NCBI GenBank assembly: GCA_963846775.1
Contig: CAWJXB010000004.1
Span: 124,001 to 188,000 of the forward strand
Reading direction: 5' to 3'
DNA: 64,000 bases
Origin: CAVYXA01 sp963846775
Lineage (GTDB): Bacteria > Verrucomicrobiota > Verrucomicrobiia > Chthoniobacterales > UBA10450
Below the pieces are notes generated by a model that saw nothing but the letters and a program-made list of their open reading frames with translations, was not told the origin of the DNA and did not search any database. Both the position numbers and the translations under genes were made by a program. The first letter of the stretch is position 1. Every line of letters begins with the position of its first letter. This document shows, in pieces, positions 26,276-35,511 of the stretch.

Positions 26276-26977
26276 ATGAACACGTGGATCGGCACTTCCG
26301 GTTTTCAGTACGCGGAATGGAAAGGAAACTTTTATCCGGAAGATTTGCCGGCGGCGAAGATGCTGCCGTTTTACTCCGAGCGGCTGAACACGAGCGAAAT
26401 CAATTACACGTTCCACCGGATTCCGTCCGCGAAGACGATCGACAATTGGAACAAACTCACTCCGGCAAAATTTCGGTTTGCGCTCAAGGCGCCACAGAAA
26501 ATTACGCACTGGATGAAACTGCGTGATTGCGCCGATACTCTGCGCTTTTTTTGCGACACCGTTTCGGCCCTTGGCGAAAAACTTGGCCCGGTCCTTTTTC
26601 AACTCCCGCCCAATTTTAAAAAAGACACATTTGTGCTCGCCGATTTCGTCAATGGCCTGCCTAACGACCTACGCGTCGCGTTCGAGTTTCGTCACGAATC
26701 GTGGTTCGCCGATGACGTATGGGAAATTTTCAAATCGCGCAATGTCGCTCTTTGCCTCAACGAAACCGCTGATTTCGCCGCGCCGAAAATTTCGACCGCG
26801 GATTACGGCTATCTGCGACTTCGCCGCGAAGATTACACAAAGATCGACATCGAGCGGTGGGCGTCGTTTGTGCGCGAGCAGAAATCGAATTGGAAAGACG
26901 CTTTCGTGTATTTCAAGCATGAAGAAGCCGGCATCGGCCCGAAGCTGGCGAAGCAAATGAGCGAATTGTTGGCCTAG
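26276..26977 (+). CDS. DUF72 family protein
   Basis: A 233-residue TIM-barrel protein of the DUF72/YecE family: MNTWIGTSGFQYAEWKGNFYPEDLP, FYSERLNTSEINYTFHRIPSA, LGPVLFQLPPNFK, VAFEFRHESWF and AFVYFKHEEAGIG are all family blocks. Function is unknown; a hydrolase or phosphodiesterase fold is usually suggested. ATG 26276 gives the standard start; an in-frame GTG at 26261 is an alternative. Confidence 0.9.
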   Translation: MNTWIGTSGFQYAEWKGNFYPEDLPAAKMLPFYSERLNTSEINYTFHRIPSAKTIDNWNKLTPAKFRFALKAPQKITHWMKLRDCADTLRFFCDTVSALGEKLGPVLFQLPPNFKKDTFVLADFVNGLPNDLRVAFEFRHESWFADDVWEIFKSRNVALCLNETADFAAPKISTADYGYLRLRREDYTKIDIERWASFVREQKSNWKDAFVYFKHEEAGIGPKLAKQMSELLA

Positions 26978-26984
26978 CGCAGCA

Positions 26985-27074
26985 AACGCCGAACGCCCAA
27001 TACCGAACGCAGAACATTGAATGCAGATCTCTGAATTCGACGTTGGGCGTTGGACGTTGAGCGTTGGGCGTTTT
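26985..27074. repeat. CGAACGCC/GGCGTTGG inverted repeat
   Basis: Units of AACGCCGAACGCCCAAT type (26985-27018) pair with GACGTTGGGCGTTGGACG units (27038-27072) around a loop. It is placed between DUF72 and the epimerase gene, at the epimerase 5' end. Confidence 0.75.
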
Positions 27075-27091
27075 CGGTTTCTGTTGCCTCA

Positions 27092-27760
27092 GTGAACGTT
27101 TTCGTCACCGGCAGCACGGGTTATATCGGCAGCCGATTGATTCCGCTCCTGCTCCAACGCGGTCATTGCGTGAAAGCGCTGATGCGAAAGAGTTCGGCGA
27201 AGAAATTGCCGGATGGCGTGCTTGGCGTGATCGGCGACGCCTTGCAAATGGACTCGTACACCAGTGACGTGCGCGGTTGCGACACATTCGTTCACTTGAT
27301 AGGCGTGCCGCATCCCAGCCCGGCGAAAGCGAAACAATTTCGCGAGGTCGATCTCGTTTCAATTCAGGTCGCGATCAAAACCGCACGCGATGCCGGCATT
27401 CGACACTTTGTTTATCTCAGCGTCGCGCAGCCCGCGCCGGTGATGAAAGCATTCATTGATGTCCGAAGTGCGGGTGAAGCGATGATTCGCGAGAGCGGAA
27501 TTCCGGCGACGTTTGTTCGTCCATGGTATGTGCTCGGCCCTGGTCATTGGTGGCCGTGCGCGATTCTGCCGATCTACTGGATTCTCGAGCGGCTGCCAAA
27601 CACGAGAGAATCGGCGCAACGGCTCGGCCTGATCACCATCGCACGAATGCTCAACAGCCTACTTTGGGCAATCGAAAATCCGCCAACGGATGTGCGGATT
27701 GTCGATGTTCCGCGGATCCGCGAACTCAGCCGGAGCTTTTCAGTGCTCCAAACAAAATGA
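27092..27760 (+). CDS. NAD(P)-binding epimerase-like protein
   Basis: A 222-residue protein of the atypical SDR (NAD(P)-binding, NmrA/epimerase-like) group: VFVTGSTGYIGSRLIPLLLQRGH at the N terminus, then VIGDALQMDSYTSDVRGCDTFVHLIG and IRHFVYLSVAQPAPVMKAFIDVRSAGEAMIRESGIPATFVRP in pieces. It is like complex I assembly or quinone-linked relatives of this fold, but the role is unclear. The GTG at 27092 is chosen since upstream sequence is repeat. Its 3' end overlaps a convergent small gene by 35 bp. Confidence 0.82.
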   Translation: MNVFVTGSTGYIGSRLIPLLLQRGHCVKALMRKSSAKKLPDGVLGVIGDALQMDSYTSDVRGCDTFVHLIGVPHPSPAKAKQFREVDLVSIQVAIKTARDAGIRHFVYLSVAQPAPVMKAFIDVRSAGEAMIRESGIPATFVRPWYVLGPGHWWPCAILPIYWILERLPNTRESAQRLGLITIARMLNSLLWAIENPPTDVRIVDVPRIRELSRSFSVLQTK

Positions 27761-27884
27761 GAACGCCGGCCACGATCGCGATGACGTAAAGCAACATGAC
27801 AAGCGGTCCGAAGTTCACTCCGAACCCGAGCAAGCCATCGATAATCAGATAAAGCGCGAGCAAAATCATTCCGGTTTTCTTCAT
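27726..27884 (-). CDS. Small two-helix membrane protein
   Basis: A 52-residue hydrophobic protein, MKKTGMILLALYLIIDGLLGFG through MLLYVIAIVAGVLILFGALKSSG, with two predicted membrane helices. ATG 27884 begins a clean basic N terminus. It overlaps the end of the epimerase gene in convergent orientation. Function unknown; small proteins of this look are common in the phylum. Confidence 0.6.
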   Translation of the reverse strand: MKKTGMILLALYLIIDGLLGFGVNFGPLVMLLYVIAIVAGVLILFGALKSSG

Positions 27885-27957
27885 GTTGCGATTTTTGCTG
27901 TAGCCGCCTCGCTTTGTCGAGGCGTTCTTCAGATTACGCGGCGACACAGCGCCAGGG

Positions 27958-28227
27958 CTAGATCGGTTTAAATAATGGCGTAGCCGCAGAAAGCGCCGTA
28001 GGCGCGGAAGAATGTAGCCCCGGGCGCAAGCCCGGGGTTGCTCGATTCATTCGAACTAGCCCCGGAAGGGGCGGAAGGAGTGACGACGCCCTTCGGCGTA
28101 TTCTGTCGCCCCTGCCGGGGCTGATTGGTTTGGAGACGCCTTTACCCCCGGGCTCACGCCCGGGGCTAATATCTATCGCGCCTACGGCGCTTCGAGCGGC
28201 TACAGGTTTCCTTAAATCGTTCTAAAG
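27958..28227. mobile_element. 270-bp palindromic MITE-like element, copy A
   Basis: The element begins CTAGATCGGTTTAAATAAT and ends TTAAATCGTTCTAAAG, with imperfect terminal inverted repeats continuing through AGCGCCGTAGGCGCG. Inside are hairpins such as AGCCCCGGGCGCAAGCCC and AGCCCCGGAAGGGGC. A second copy at 39527-39796 is in opposite orientation; by eye I count 11 substitutions and no indels over 270 bases. It codes for nothing convincing. It directly abuts the stop codon of the DUF885 gene. Confidence 0.85.
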
Positions 28228-30051
28228 CTACGTTTTCTTTTTCTGAATGTAATCGTTAACCTGCTCTTCGAGAATTTCGAGGGGCAGCGACCCATTCTTC
28301 AGGACTGCTTCGTGAAACTCGCGCTGATCGAACTTGTCACCGAGTTCCTCCTTCGCGCGCGACCGGAGCTCCTGGATTTTCAACATCCCAACTTTATAGG
28401 CGCAGGCCTGGCCGGGATTGACGATGTAACGCTCGATCTCGGATTTCACTTCTTTCTCGCCCATGCCCGTCTTGTCGCGCATGTAGCCGATCGCTTGCTC
28501 GCGGGTCCAATGTTTGGCGTGAATGCCGGTATCGACAACCAATCGCACCGCGCGGAAAAGTTCGGCGCGCAAACGGCCGAGGTCGCCGAACGGATCCTTG
28601 TCGTACCAGCCGGCCTGTTTCGCGAGCCATTCACAATACAGCGCCCAGCCTTCAGCGTAGGCGGTAAAGGGAATCACTTTGCGAAATTGCGGAACGCCTT
28701 TCAGCTCCTGCGCGATCGAAATTTGCCAGTGATGTCCGGGCACACCTTCGTGATACGCCAGCGTCGGCATGTCCCATTTCGGCACCTCGTTCATGTCGCG
28801 CAGGTTCGCGTAGAAAATTCCCGGACGTGACCCGTCCATGGCGCCGCCTTGATAATACGCGCCGGGCGCGGTCGCTTCTTTGAACGGTTCGACACGGCGG
28901 ACGTCGATCTTCGCTTTTGGCGCCGTGGAAAATAAGTGCGCCTTTGACTGAACAACCGCGTTGTCGATTAAACGTTTGTATTCCGCAAGCGCCTCGGCAC
29001 GGCCTTGGTCGTCGTTGGAATAGAGAAAACGCGGGTCCTTGCCGAGATGGTCCATCGCCGCGCCAATTGGTTGACCGGCAAAGCCGTTAGCGTCGAGCAA
29101 CGCGCGCATCTCGCCTTCGATCCGCGTGACTTCGCGCAAGCCAAGCTCGTGCACTTCATTCGGCGGCATGTTCGTTGTCGTGTTGGAACGAAGCGCATAC
29201 GCATAAAACGCGTCCCCATCCGGCAACTTCCAGACGCCGTCATCGGTGGTCGTTTTCGGCAGAAGCTCCTGAAAATAAGCGATCAGTTTTTGATAAGCCG
29301 GATAAACCTGACTTGTAATCTCCGTTTCCACGCGCTTTTGATAATCGGCGAGCTGTTGATCGTTCAACTTCTCGATTTTGGCCGCGCGTTCCTTGAACGA
29401 AGTCGCGAGGATATTTTCGGCGGGCGGCTTGGCGATGAAATCGCTCATCTCCTTGAGTACTTCTTCAACCACGAATCGGGGCGGGATGATTTGCTTTTGC
29501 TCGCGCAGCCTCAGTCCTTCCAGCGTTTGCTCGAACTTCTTGGGCAATGCGTCGAGCCGCATGATGTAATACTCGCAGTCTTTCGCGCTGAGCAGCCGGT
29601 GCGTGTTCGCCATGAAGGAGGGATACTGGTTCTGCACGCCGAAGAGCTGATTGACCGGATAATTGTGAAACTGCCACTTTTCGCCATCGACCTGGTCCTG
29701 CAAAAACCAGTCGAGCACGTGCGTGGAAAGTCTTTGCGAGGGCGTCTGTCGATCTAATGGATATTGGTGGAGCTGCTTCAGATCTTTCTTCCACCGATCG
29801 ATTAGCATTTGCTGATGCGCCGGCGATTCGTCGCTCAACTTCCCGTTGTGACTGGTGATTCCGAATTGTTCGACCAGCCCAAGCTGCGAGAGTAGCTCCG
29901 GTTCGCTGAAAATGGTTTCGGCGAAGACTTTCTCGTAAAAGAGATTGAGGCTCCATGGCCGGAACCAGATGAGATTGATCAGGAAGACGGCGATGAGAAC
30001 AATGGCGATGAGGATGATTCCTCCCAGCCACTTCAAGATTCGTTTAAACAT
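28228..30051 (-). CDS. DUF885 family membrane-anchored peptidase-like protein
   Basis: A 607-residue protein with one N-terminal membrane helix (LGGIILIAIVLIAVFLINLIW) and a large exported domain of the DUF885 family, thought to be zinc carboxypeptidases. The metal-site block LAYHEGVPGHHWQISIAQ is intact, followed by PFTAYAEGWALYCEWLAKQ, where the second-site Glu is expected, and NPGQACAYKVGMLKIQELR. Length is normal. The stop codon lies at the boundary of the 270-bp element. Confidence 0.88.
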   Translation of the reverse strand: MFKRILKWLGGIILIAIVLIAVFLINLIWFRPWSLNLFYEKVFAETIFSEPELLSQLGLVEQFGITSHNGKLSDESPAHQQMLIDRWKKDLKQLHQYPLDRQTPSQRLSTHVLDWFLQDQVDGEKWQFHNYPVNQLFGVQNQYPSFMANTHRLLSAKDCEYYIMRLDALPKKFEQTLEGLRLREQKQIIPPRFVVEEVLKEMSDFIAKPPAENILATSFKERAAKIEKLNDQQLADYQKRVETEITSQVYPAYQKLIAYFQELLPKTTTDDGVWKLPDGDAFYAYALRSNTTTNMPPNEVHELGLREVTRIEGEMRALLDANGFAGQPIGAAMDHLGKDPRFLYSNDDQGRAEALAEYKRLIDNAVVQSKAHLFSTAPKAKIDVRRVEPFKEATAPGAYYQGGAMDGSRPGIFYANLRDMNEVPKWDMPTLAYHEGVPGHHWQISIAQELKGVPQFRKVIPFTAYAEGWALYCEWLAKQAGWYDKDPFGDLGRLRAELFRAVRLVVDTGIHAKHWTREQAIGYMRDKTGMGEKEVKSEIERYIVNPGQACAYKVGMLKIQELRSRAKEELGDKFDQREFHEAVLKNGSLPLEILEEQVNDYIQKKKT

Positions 30052-30247
30052 AGAGCTGTTGCTTTCGCGGTAAGTGAGGTGCGCAGATCGCGCGCTTTGG
30101 ATTCAAGTCGATTTCAACGACCGCGGCAATGTGCCATCACCGCGATGATCGGCAAAATCAAACAAAAACGAGAGCACGAAGTTCAATCGGTTAGCGGTTT
30201 TGCGGCATACCATGGTTCGCGCGGGGGCAGATTCTTGTTATAGCCAG

Positions 30248-30910
30248 ATGGTGCCGAGCCAACATGATCACATCGATAAGCCGGAGCCGCGCTGGCAGGC
30301 AGCGCTCGCGTTTCTCGCCGTGGGCGCAATTTATCTGGCGCTTCCGGCAAATCTCATTGTTGGTCCAATCTGGTTATTGCCGACGTTGATTGTTGGGTTG
30401 CTTGTTCCTACGGTCGTTAGTCATCGCACTGGCCGGCAATCGCTCAATCGTGCGCTCGGGATTCTCATCAACGGAATCACCACGTTGGCGCTGATCGGAT
30501 CCGTGATGCTTTTGGTTCGGGCTCTTCCATCACATAAGGAATCGCCGCTTGAACTTCTGCGTTCGGGTGGACTGCTCTGGTTGACCAACGTGATTGTATT
30601 CACGCTTTGGTATTGGCGGTTGGATGGGGGCGGCCCAACACGGCGTCACGAGGAAAAGAAGTTCGGCAGTACCAGTTTTCTTTTTCCGCAAATGCAGGTC
30701 CCCCATGACGAACGTTCCCAATTCGCCTGCGCTCGTTGGCGACCTCGCTTCGTCGATTACCTTTTTGTGGCCTTCACCCAAAGCTCCACCTTTGGCCCGA
30801 CCGACGCACCGTTGCTCGCGCGCTGGGCCAAAATCTTGGCGATGATCCAAATTTCCATCTCGCTGAGTATCGTGATTCTTCTCATCTCGCGCGCCGTGGG
30901 GGTGCTGTAA
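30248..30910 (+). CDS. Membrane protein, DUF1345-like
   Basis: A 220-residue protein with about four to five hydrophobic segments. The C-terminal part RFVDYLFVAFTQSSTFGPTDAPLLARWAKILAMIQISISLSIVILLISRAV resembles the DUF1345 end block, which looks like a pore-and-helix of a small ion channel. The N-terminal half has ALAFLAVGAIYLALPANL and LPTLIVGLLVPTVV. ATG 30248 is preferred over an upstream start that adds no hydrophobic content. Function unknown. Confidence 0.65.
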   Translation: MVPSQHDHIDKPEPRWQAALAFLAVGAIYLALPANLIVGPIWLLPTLIVGLLVPTVVSHRTGRQSLNRALGILINGITTLALIGSVMLLVRALPSHKESPLELLRSGGLLWLTNVIVFTLWYWRLDGGGPTRRHEEKKFGSTSFLFPQMQVPHDERSQFACARWRPRFVDYLFVAFTQSSTFGPTDAPLLARWAKILAMIQISISLSIVILLISRAVGVL

Positions 30911-30958
30911 GGAATCGCCGAGAGCGCCGATGAATTGCCGGGAGGATTCTATTGGCAA

Positions 30959-31396
30959 TCAGTAAATGCGATAATCGATGACTCGCCAACCGACTTCGTG
31001 CTTCACCAAAATTACGCGCTCGACGGTGGACGATTTGTGTTCAAACGCGGTCTTAAAAATAATGCTCTCGTAATTACCTTCCGGGACACCGGCAAACTGG
31101 TGGATGTTCGCCGCACCGACGACCGATCGTGAAAGCGTGCGCCCAAACGGCGCTCGCCGGGCTTGCATGTAACGGACAAACTGCCGCTGTGTCCGGTAAA
31201 TCCGGAAATCCTTTGCCTCCCACTCAAATGCTTCAGCGTAATAGCCGTGATCGACGAGCGTCAGCCATTTTTGTGCGGCCTCGCGTGCTTCAGTTTCGTT
31301 TGTGCGACGCTCCGCTTTCGCGGCCGAATGAGACGCGCAGCTTGCGAGCACGATCGACAAACCCGCCGCTATGATGGGGAAAATTCCGCCCTGCAT
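30959..31396 (-). CDS. DUF4019-like lipoprotein
   Basis: A 145-residue lipoprotein with lipobox LASC (IVLASCASHS) and a mature domain that fits DUF4019: EAREAAQKWLTLVDHGYYAEAFEWEAKDF, RRAPFGRTLSRSVVG, then YESIIFKTAFEHKSSTVERVILVKHEVGWRVIDYRIY in outline. The family is periplasmic and of unknown function. It is convergent with the DUF1345-like gene. Confidence 0.8.
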   Translation of the reverse strand: MQGGIFPIIAAGLSIVLASCASHSAAKAERRTNETEAREAAQKWLTLVDHGYYAEAFEWEAKDFRIYRTQRQFVRYMQARRAPFGRTLSRSVVGAANIHQFAGVPEGNYESIIFKTAFEHKSSTVERVILVKHEVGWRVIDYRIY

Positions 31397-31583
31397 GCAA
31401 AAGATTTACCGACCCGCTTGCGAGATCGCAATTTGAAAGCGCTGCTCGCCTTCCGACGGCTGGGCTTTCCACCGATCCACCTAACGCGTTGAATGGTTGC
31501 GGGGCAAACGCATGATGCCGGTCCGGCTCGGAACTTGGCCAAACAATCAAATTGCAGGCGGAGCGCCTGCCCTACAATTTGGT

Positions 31584-32282
31584 GTGATCACAATTGCCGA
31601 AAATCTGGAGCGCGTGCGCGCACAGATCGCCGCCGCCGCAGAAAAAAGCGGGCGGACGCCAGATGACATCGAGCTGGTCGCAATTTCGAAAACGCATGAC
31701 GCCGTGCGCGTCCGTGAAGCGATGGACGCGGGGCAACAACTTTTTGGCGAGAGCCGGGTCCAGGAGGCGCGTGTAAAAATTCCCGAGCTGCCATCGAATC
31801 TGCGCTGGCATTTTGTTGGACATTTGCAGAAGAACAAAATCCGGCATGCGCTGCCGTTGTTTGAATTATTTCACAGCGTCGATTCGCTCGCGTTGGCTGA
31901 ACAGATCAACCGGGTTTCAGAAGAAGATGGAATGCATCCGCGAGTACTTCTGGAAGTGAACGTGTCAGGCGAAGGGAGCAAATTCGGATTCAAACCGGAA
32001 ACGTTGCGCGCGGAGATGGAAGCGCTCCTCGCCCTCCCGCGATTGTCGATCGAAGGTTTGATGACGATCGCGCCGCTGGCGGAAGAAGCAGAAGCCTCCC
32101 GAACTTTTTTTGTGCAGTTGCGCGAGCTGCGTGACTCACTGGAAAAGGAATTCGATCTCAAGCTGCCGCAGTTATCAATGGGGATGACGAACGATTTTCC
32201 AATCGCAGTCGAGGAAGGCGCGACGCTGGTGCGGGTCGGCACGGCGATTTTCGGCGAACGAACGAAGACGAAACGCGAATAG
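31584..32282 (+). CDS. yggS: YggS-type PLP homeostasis protein
   Basis: A 232-residue fold-type III PLP-binding protein that keeps pyridoxal phosphate balance. The PLP lysine is in VAISKTHD, and the blocks LFGESRVQEA, WHFVGHLQKNKIR, FHSVDSLALAEQIN, LLEVNVSGEGSKFGF, GLMTIAPL and LSMGMTNDFPIAVEEGATLVRVGTAIFG are all present. The GTG at 31584 fits the N terminus; the frame upstream is the palindromic spacer. Length is normal. Confidence 0.93.
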   Translation: MITIAENLERVRAQIAAAAEKSGRTPDDIELVAISKTHDAVRVREAMDAGQQLFGESRVQEARVKIPELPSNLRWHFVGHLQKNKIRHALPLFELFHSVDSLALAEQINRVSEEDGMHPRVLLEVNVSGEGSKFGFKPETLRAEMEALLALPRLSIEGLMTIAPLAEEAEASRTFFVQLRELRDSLEKEFDLKLPQLSMGMTNDFPIAVEEGATLVRVGTAIFGERTKTKRE

Positions 32283-32294
32283 AATCCACGTCAC

Positions 32295-32358
32295 TGTAGC
32301 GGTGCTTGTATCAAGCACCGGTCCAATACGCAGGCGTTTGACACAAACGCCTCTACAA
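32295..32358. repeat. TGTAG...CTACA element with two perfect hairpins
   Basis: Bounded by TGTAG and CTACA, it contains two short hairpins: GGTGCTT-GTATC-AAGCACC and AGGCGTTT-GACAC-AAACGCCT. It lies between yggS and the DUF971 gene and could act as a terminator or RNA-processing signal. Confidence 0.7.
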
Positions 32359-32390
32359 CCAATCACGAGGCGTGGTAAATTTGAACCCCG

Positions 32391-32693
32391 ATGCGTCTCG
32401 AACCAACCAACGTTCAGCAAATCGGCGACGAGCTCGCCATTGTTTGGAACGATGGCGCAGAATCCTATTTCAAATTGGAAATGCTGCGCCGTGCCTGTCC
32501 GTGCGCGGCATGCGGTGGCGAGCCGGACGTTCTTGGCAACATCTTGCGCCCGCACATCAGCTACAATGAAAAGAGTTTTCAGCTGGCCGGATTCCAGCTC
32601 GTCGGCGGTTACGCGGTTCAACCGCGCTGGGCCGACGGACATAACACCGGAATTTACAGCTTTACTTATCTGCGGCGTTTAGGAGACAGTTGA
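32391..32693 (+). CDS. DUF971 family protein
   Basis: A 100-residue protein of the DUF971 (GBBH-like N-terminal) family with a zinc-ligand set CPCAACGGEPD, the start RLEPTNVQQIGDELAIVWNDG and the end WADGHNTGIYSFTYLRRL. Such proteins may take part in Fe-S or molybdenum cofactor-related processes; the function is open. The last few codons (GDS and stop) lie inside the left terminal repeat of the 275-bp element, so the native C terminus was probably altered by its insertion. Confidence 0.87.
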   Translation: MRLEPTNVQQIGDELAIVWNDGAESYFKLEMLRRACPCAACGGEPDVLGNILRPHISYNEKSFQLAGFQLVGGYAVQPRWADGHNTGIYSFTYLRRLGDS

Positions 32694-32954
32694 AATACCG
32701 AGATGGCCCGCGTTGCTGACGATTTTTGGCCTGAGCAAGGCGTTACGAAGGAGCATACCCTTCGCGGGTCTGTGACTGAGGAGCAACCCCGAAAGCTTTC
32801 GGGGCAACCCTTCGGGCGGAAACAATTTGGGACGTCTGGCTGCGTTGCTCGCTCGTTACAGATCCACGAGGGATATCCCCGAACGCTTTCGGGGCTTGCC
32901 ATCCGCCCCAACTTGCTTCCGCGCAGGCCATCTCAGTATTTCAACGGTCTCCTA
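32680..32954. mobile_element. 275-bp MITE-like element with ~32-bp terminal inverted repeats
   Basis: The left terminal repeat (32680-32712, TAGGAGACAGTTGAAATAC...) matches the reverse complement of the right one (32921-32954) at all but a few positions. Inside are further palindromes, such as CCGAAAGCTTTCGG at about 32792. No open frame inside is convincing. It begins within the last codons of the DUF971 gene, supplying its stop codon. Confidence 0.8.
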
Positions 32955-32995
32955 GGGCAGGCTTCAACGGCACACGATTAGCTCGAGACCGGATC

Positions 32996-33178
32996 ATGAA
33001 GCTGACGGCCAAGATCGCCCTCGTTTTGGTTTGCATTTCCTTGTGTGGGACCGGAGCGATGATGGTCTCAAAAGCGCCGGAAAAACACGAGCCGCAAAAG
33101 ATCAAAGCGACGCCGGTGAAGAATCACGAGATCATTCGGCGGGTTTGGATTGTAGCCACGGCCTGCGGCCGTCGCTGA
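32996..33178 (+). CDS. Small secreted or membrane protein
   Basis: A 60-codon frame with a hydrophobic N terminus (MKLTAKIALVLVCISLCGTGAMM) and a basic, Lys-rich tail. Its last ~9 residues read into the palindromic element at 33151, so either the native end is lost or the gene is not real. No family is recognised. Confidence 0.35.
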   Translation: MKLTAKIALVLVCISLCGTGAMMVSKAPEKHEPQKIKATPVKNHEIIRRVWIVATACGRR

Positions 33179-33220
33179 TCTTCCTCCCAAAACGGCGACG
33201 CTCACAGAGCGCCGCTACAG
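33151..33220. repeat. CTGTAG-type palindromic element
   Basis: Arms TGTAGCCACGGCC... (33151-33175) and ...GCGCCGCTACA (33194-33219) form an imperfect hairpin. Same family as the elements at 4819 and 52712. It overlaps the 3' end of manA. Confidence 0.7.
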
Positions 33221-34169
33221 AGTTGGGATGATTACGCGCAGCAGGCTGGTGTGCCTTTCCAGCGATTTCAATTGTCGATCTCTTAGCTGAGCCGGAACGA
33301 GGAAAAATTCTCCGGGCGCAAGATCGACATCGACACAGCGCAGCTTGCCCGTTAGGCAACAGACGATGGCGAATTGCCCAAGCGGCGCGACTTCGCGCGG
33401 CGCATCGAGATTCCACTTCTCGACTTCGAACAACTCATGCCGGACAAGTTCTTCGCCTTTCGCTCGCACCAAGTGCGGCGCGACATCATCGAAATCGATG
33501 GACTCAAGCGCTTGTTCGACATGCAATTGGCGCGGCTTGCCGGTGTCATCGAGCCGGTTCCAATCAAACACCCGATAGGTGGTGTCGCTGTTTTGTTGAA
33601 TCTCGACCAGGACGTTTCCGGCGCCGACGGCGTGAAAACGTCCGGCCGGAAGAAACATGGCGTCGCCGCGTTTGCTCTCGATCGCATGGACATGGTCGGC
33701 GATCGATCCGCCCCGCAAGGCTTCTTCGAAACGAGCGCGCGTCATTGCGTCTTTCAACCCGACAAAAAGCTTCGCGCCCGGCTCGGCCGCGGCCACGTAC
33801 CAGAATTCCGTTTTCGGTTCGCCGCCGAGTTTGGCCGCGATCTTTTCCGGCGGATGAACTTGGAGCGAAAGTTTTTCGTCTGCATCGAGCAGTTTTACGA
33901 GCAGCGGAAAACGCGGACGATCGGGCGCATCGCCGAAAATTTCGTGTCGATGTTGAGTCCAGAGTTCGTGCAGCGTTTTGCCTTTGAGCGGGCCGCGAGC
34001 GACGACGCTTTGCGCTTCGGGGCGATCCACAATCTCCCACGATTCACCGATTCGGACAGCTTGGCGGAAGCTTTTTGCCGAATTCCGTTTCGAGGCGGCG
34101 CCCGCCCCAGATTCGCTCCATGAAAATCGGTTCGAAGGTGAGGGGAGCAGAGATTGCGGATTGCGGCAT
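33215..34169 (-). pseudogene. manA: Mannose-6-phosphate isomerase (type I) with a +1 frameshift
   Basis: ManA interconverts fructose-6-phosphate and mannose-6-phosphate. The N-terminal part, LTFEPIFMERIWGGRRLETEFGKKLP, is in one frame to about 34068, and the rest continues one base later: AVRIGESWEIVDRPEAQSVV, the zinc-ligand block KLSLQVHPPEKIAAK and KTEFWYVAAAEPGA. A single extra base around 34062-34070 explains the break. Otherwise the gene is full length and looks functional, so an assembly error is as likely as true decay. I start it at ATG 34169, as the longer frame encodes repeat. Confidence 0.85.
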
Positions 34170-34178
34170 GAGCTGAAG

Positions 34179-34242
34179 CAATCGTCCAACGTCCAACGTC
34201 CAACGTCCAATCGAAGATTCGCTGCGGCGAACGCTCAATTGG
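34179..34242. repeat. GTCCAAC-type short-unit repeat
   Basis: Four GTCCAAC units in a row (34182-34210) are followed by GCGGCGAACGCTCAATTGG. It lies upstream of manA. Confidence 0.65.
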
Positions 34243-34347
34243 TAATTGCGCCTTCGGCGGCTGACTTTTGCCATCGCCCGACGGAGCTCTAAAGACTTTC
34301 GCGGAGCAGGCGGTCGATCGACCTTAACGCGCTGACGCAAGCGACAG

Positions 34348-35419
34348 TTACACCTTCAGCCAGGTCTCCAGTTTCTGCTTCAGGGCGTCGATGCCTTCGT
34401 TTTTTGCGGCCGAGACGGCGACGATGTCGATTTTCGAGAAGCGTTTGCGGAGCGTTTTCAGATTTTCATCGGCATTCGGCAAATCCATTTTGTTGGCGAT
34501 GACGAACCAGGGCCGTTTCGAAAGTAACGGGTCGTAAAGATCAATCTCGCGTCGAAGTTGTTGCAAATCTTCCAGAGGATTGCGGCCTTCGCTTCCGGCA
34601 ATGTCGAGCACGAAGAGCAGGGCGCGACACCGCGTGATGTGTCGCAAAAACTCGTGGCCAAGTCCGAGCCCGCGATGCGCGCCCTCAATCAGACCGGGAA
34701 TATCGGCGATCGTTGCGCGGCGATATTCGGAAAAATCGACCACACCGATGATCGGGTGCAGTGTCGTGAATGGATACGGCGCGACCTTTGGGCGCGCGGC
34801 GGAAATCTTGCGAAGCAAAGTCGATTTGCCGGCGTTGGGATAACCAACGAGCGCCGCATCAGCGATCGTGCGCAACTCGAGCAGGAAGTGTCCCTGCTCG
34901 CCTTCCTCGCCTTCGGTGTATTGGCGTGGCGCGCGATTGCGCGAGCTTTTGAAATGCACGTTGCCCTTGCCTCCAGCGCCGCCACAAAGAACAAACTCCT
35001 GCCCCTCGCGAATAAGATCGACGATCGGCTAGATTTTCAATTTTCGATTGCCGATTGTCGATATTTTCTGGTTCCTCATTCGGCGTTGGATGTTCGATGT
35101 TCGACGTTCGGCGTTTTCCTTCTTCCGCTGACCAAACCATTGTTCCCACGGGCACTTTCACGATCTTGTCCGCACCGGAGCGCCCGGCCATTTTCTTGCC
35201 CATTCCGTGCCCTCCGTTTTTTGCTTTGATGATCGGTTCGTAAAAAAGGCTCGAGAGATTATCGACGTGTCCGTCCGCGCGCAGGATCACATCGCCGCCA
35301 CGGCCGCCGTCGCCCCCATCGGGGCCGCCTTTTGGGACAAATTTCTCCCGGCGGAAACTGACCGAGCCGCGTCCGCCGCTGCCAGCTTGGGCAAAAACTT
35401 TGATCCGATCGACGAACAT
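34348..35419 (-). pseudogene. obgE: Obg GTPase with repeat insertion and +1 frameshift
   Basis: ObgE is an essential ribosome-associated GTPase. The Obg domain is in one frame (FVDRIKVFAQAGSGGRGSVSFRREKF, GPDGGDGGRGGDV) to about 35030, and the G domain is in the next: GYPNAGKSTLLRKI, ADIPGLIEGAHRG, NKMDLP. After WSAEE comes about 30 residues of repeat-encoded peptide (RTSNIEHPTPNEEP, DNRQSKIEN), and then one extra base before DLIREGQEFVLCGGAGGKG. The duplicated-looking GATCGTCGATC at the junction may be its cause. All GTPase motifs remain. ATG 35419 is the family start. Confidence 0.85.
35036..35120. repeat. Repeat tract inserted in obgE
   Basis: On the coding strand, units AACGCCGAAC/GTCGAACATC are followed by a second unit class, AATCGGCAATCGAAAATTG. 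The tract interrupts the Obg-domain/G-domain linker and adds about 30 residues. Confidence 0.75.
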
Positions 35420-35511
35420 AAAGGCCGGTGCAGGTAAATTGTGAAACGGTTGAATGGTTACATCGTCTCTAACCGCTGTCACGCTTGCACGGATGAACAA
35501 AACCACGGCAT

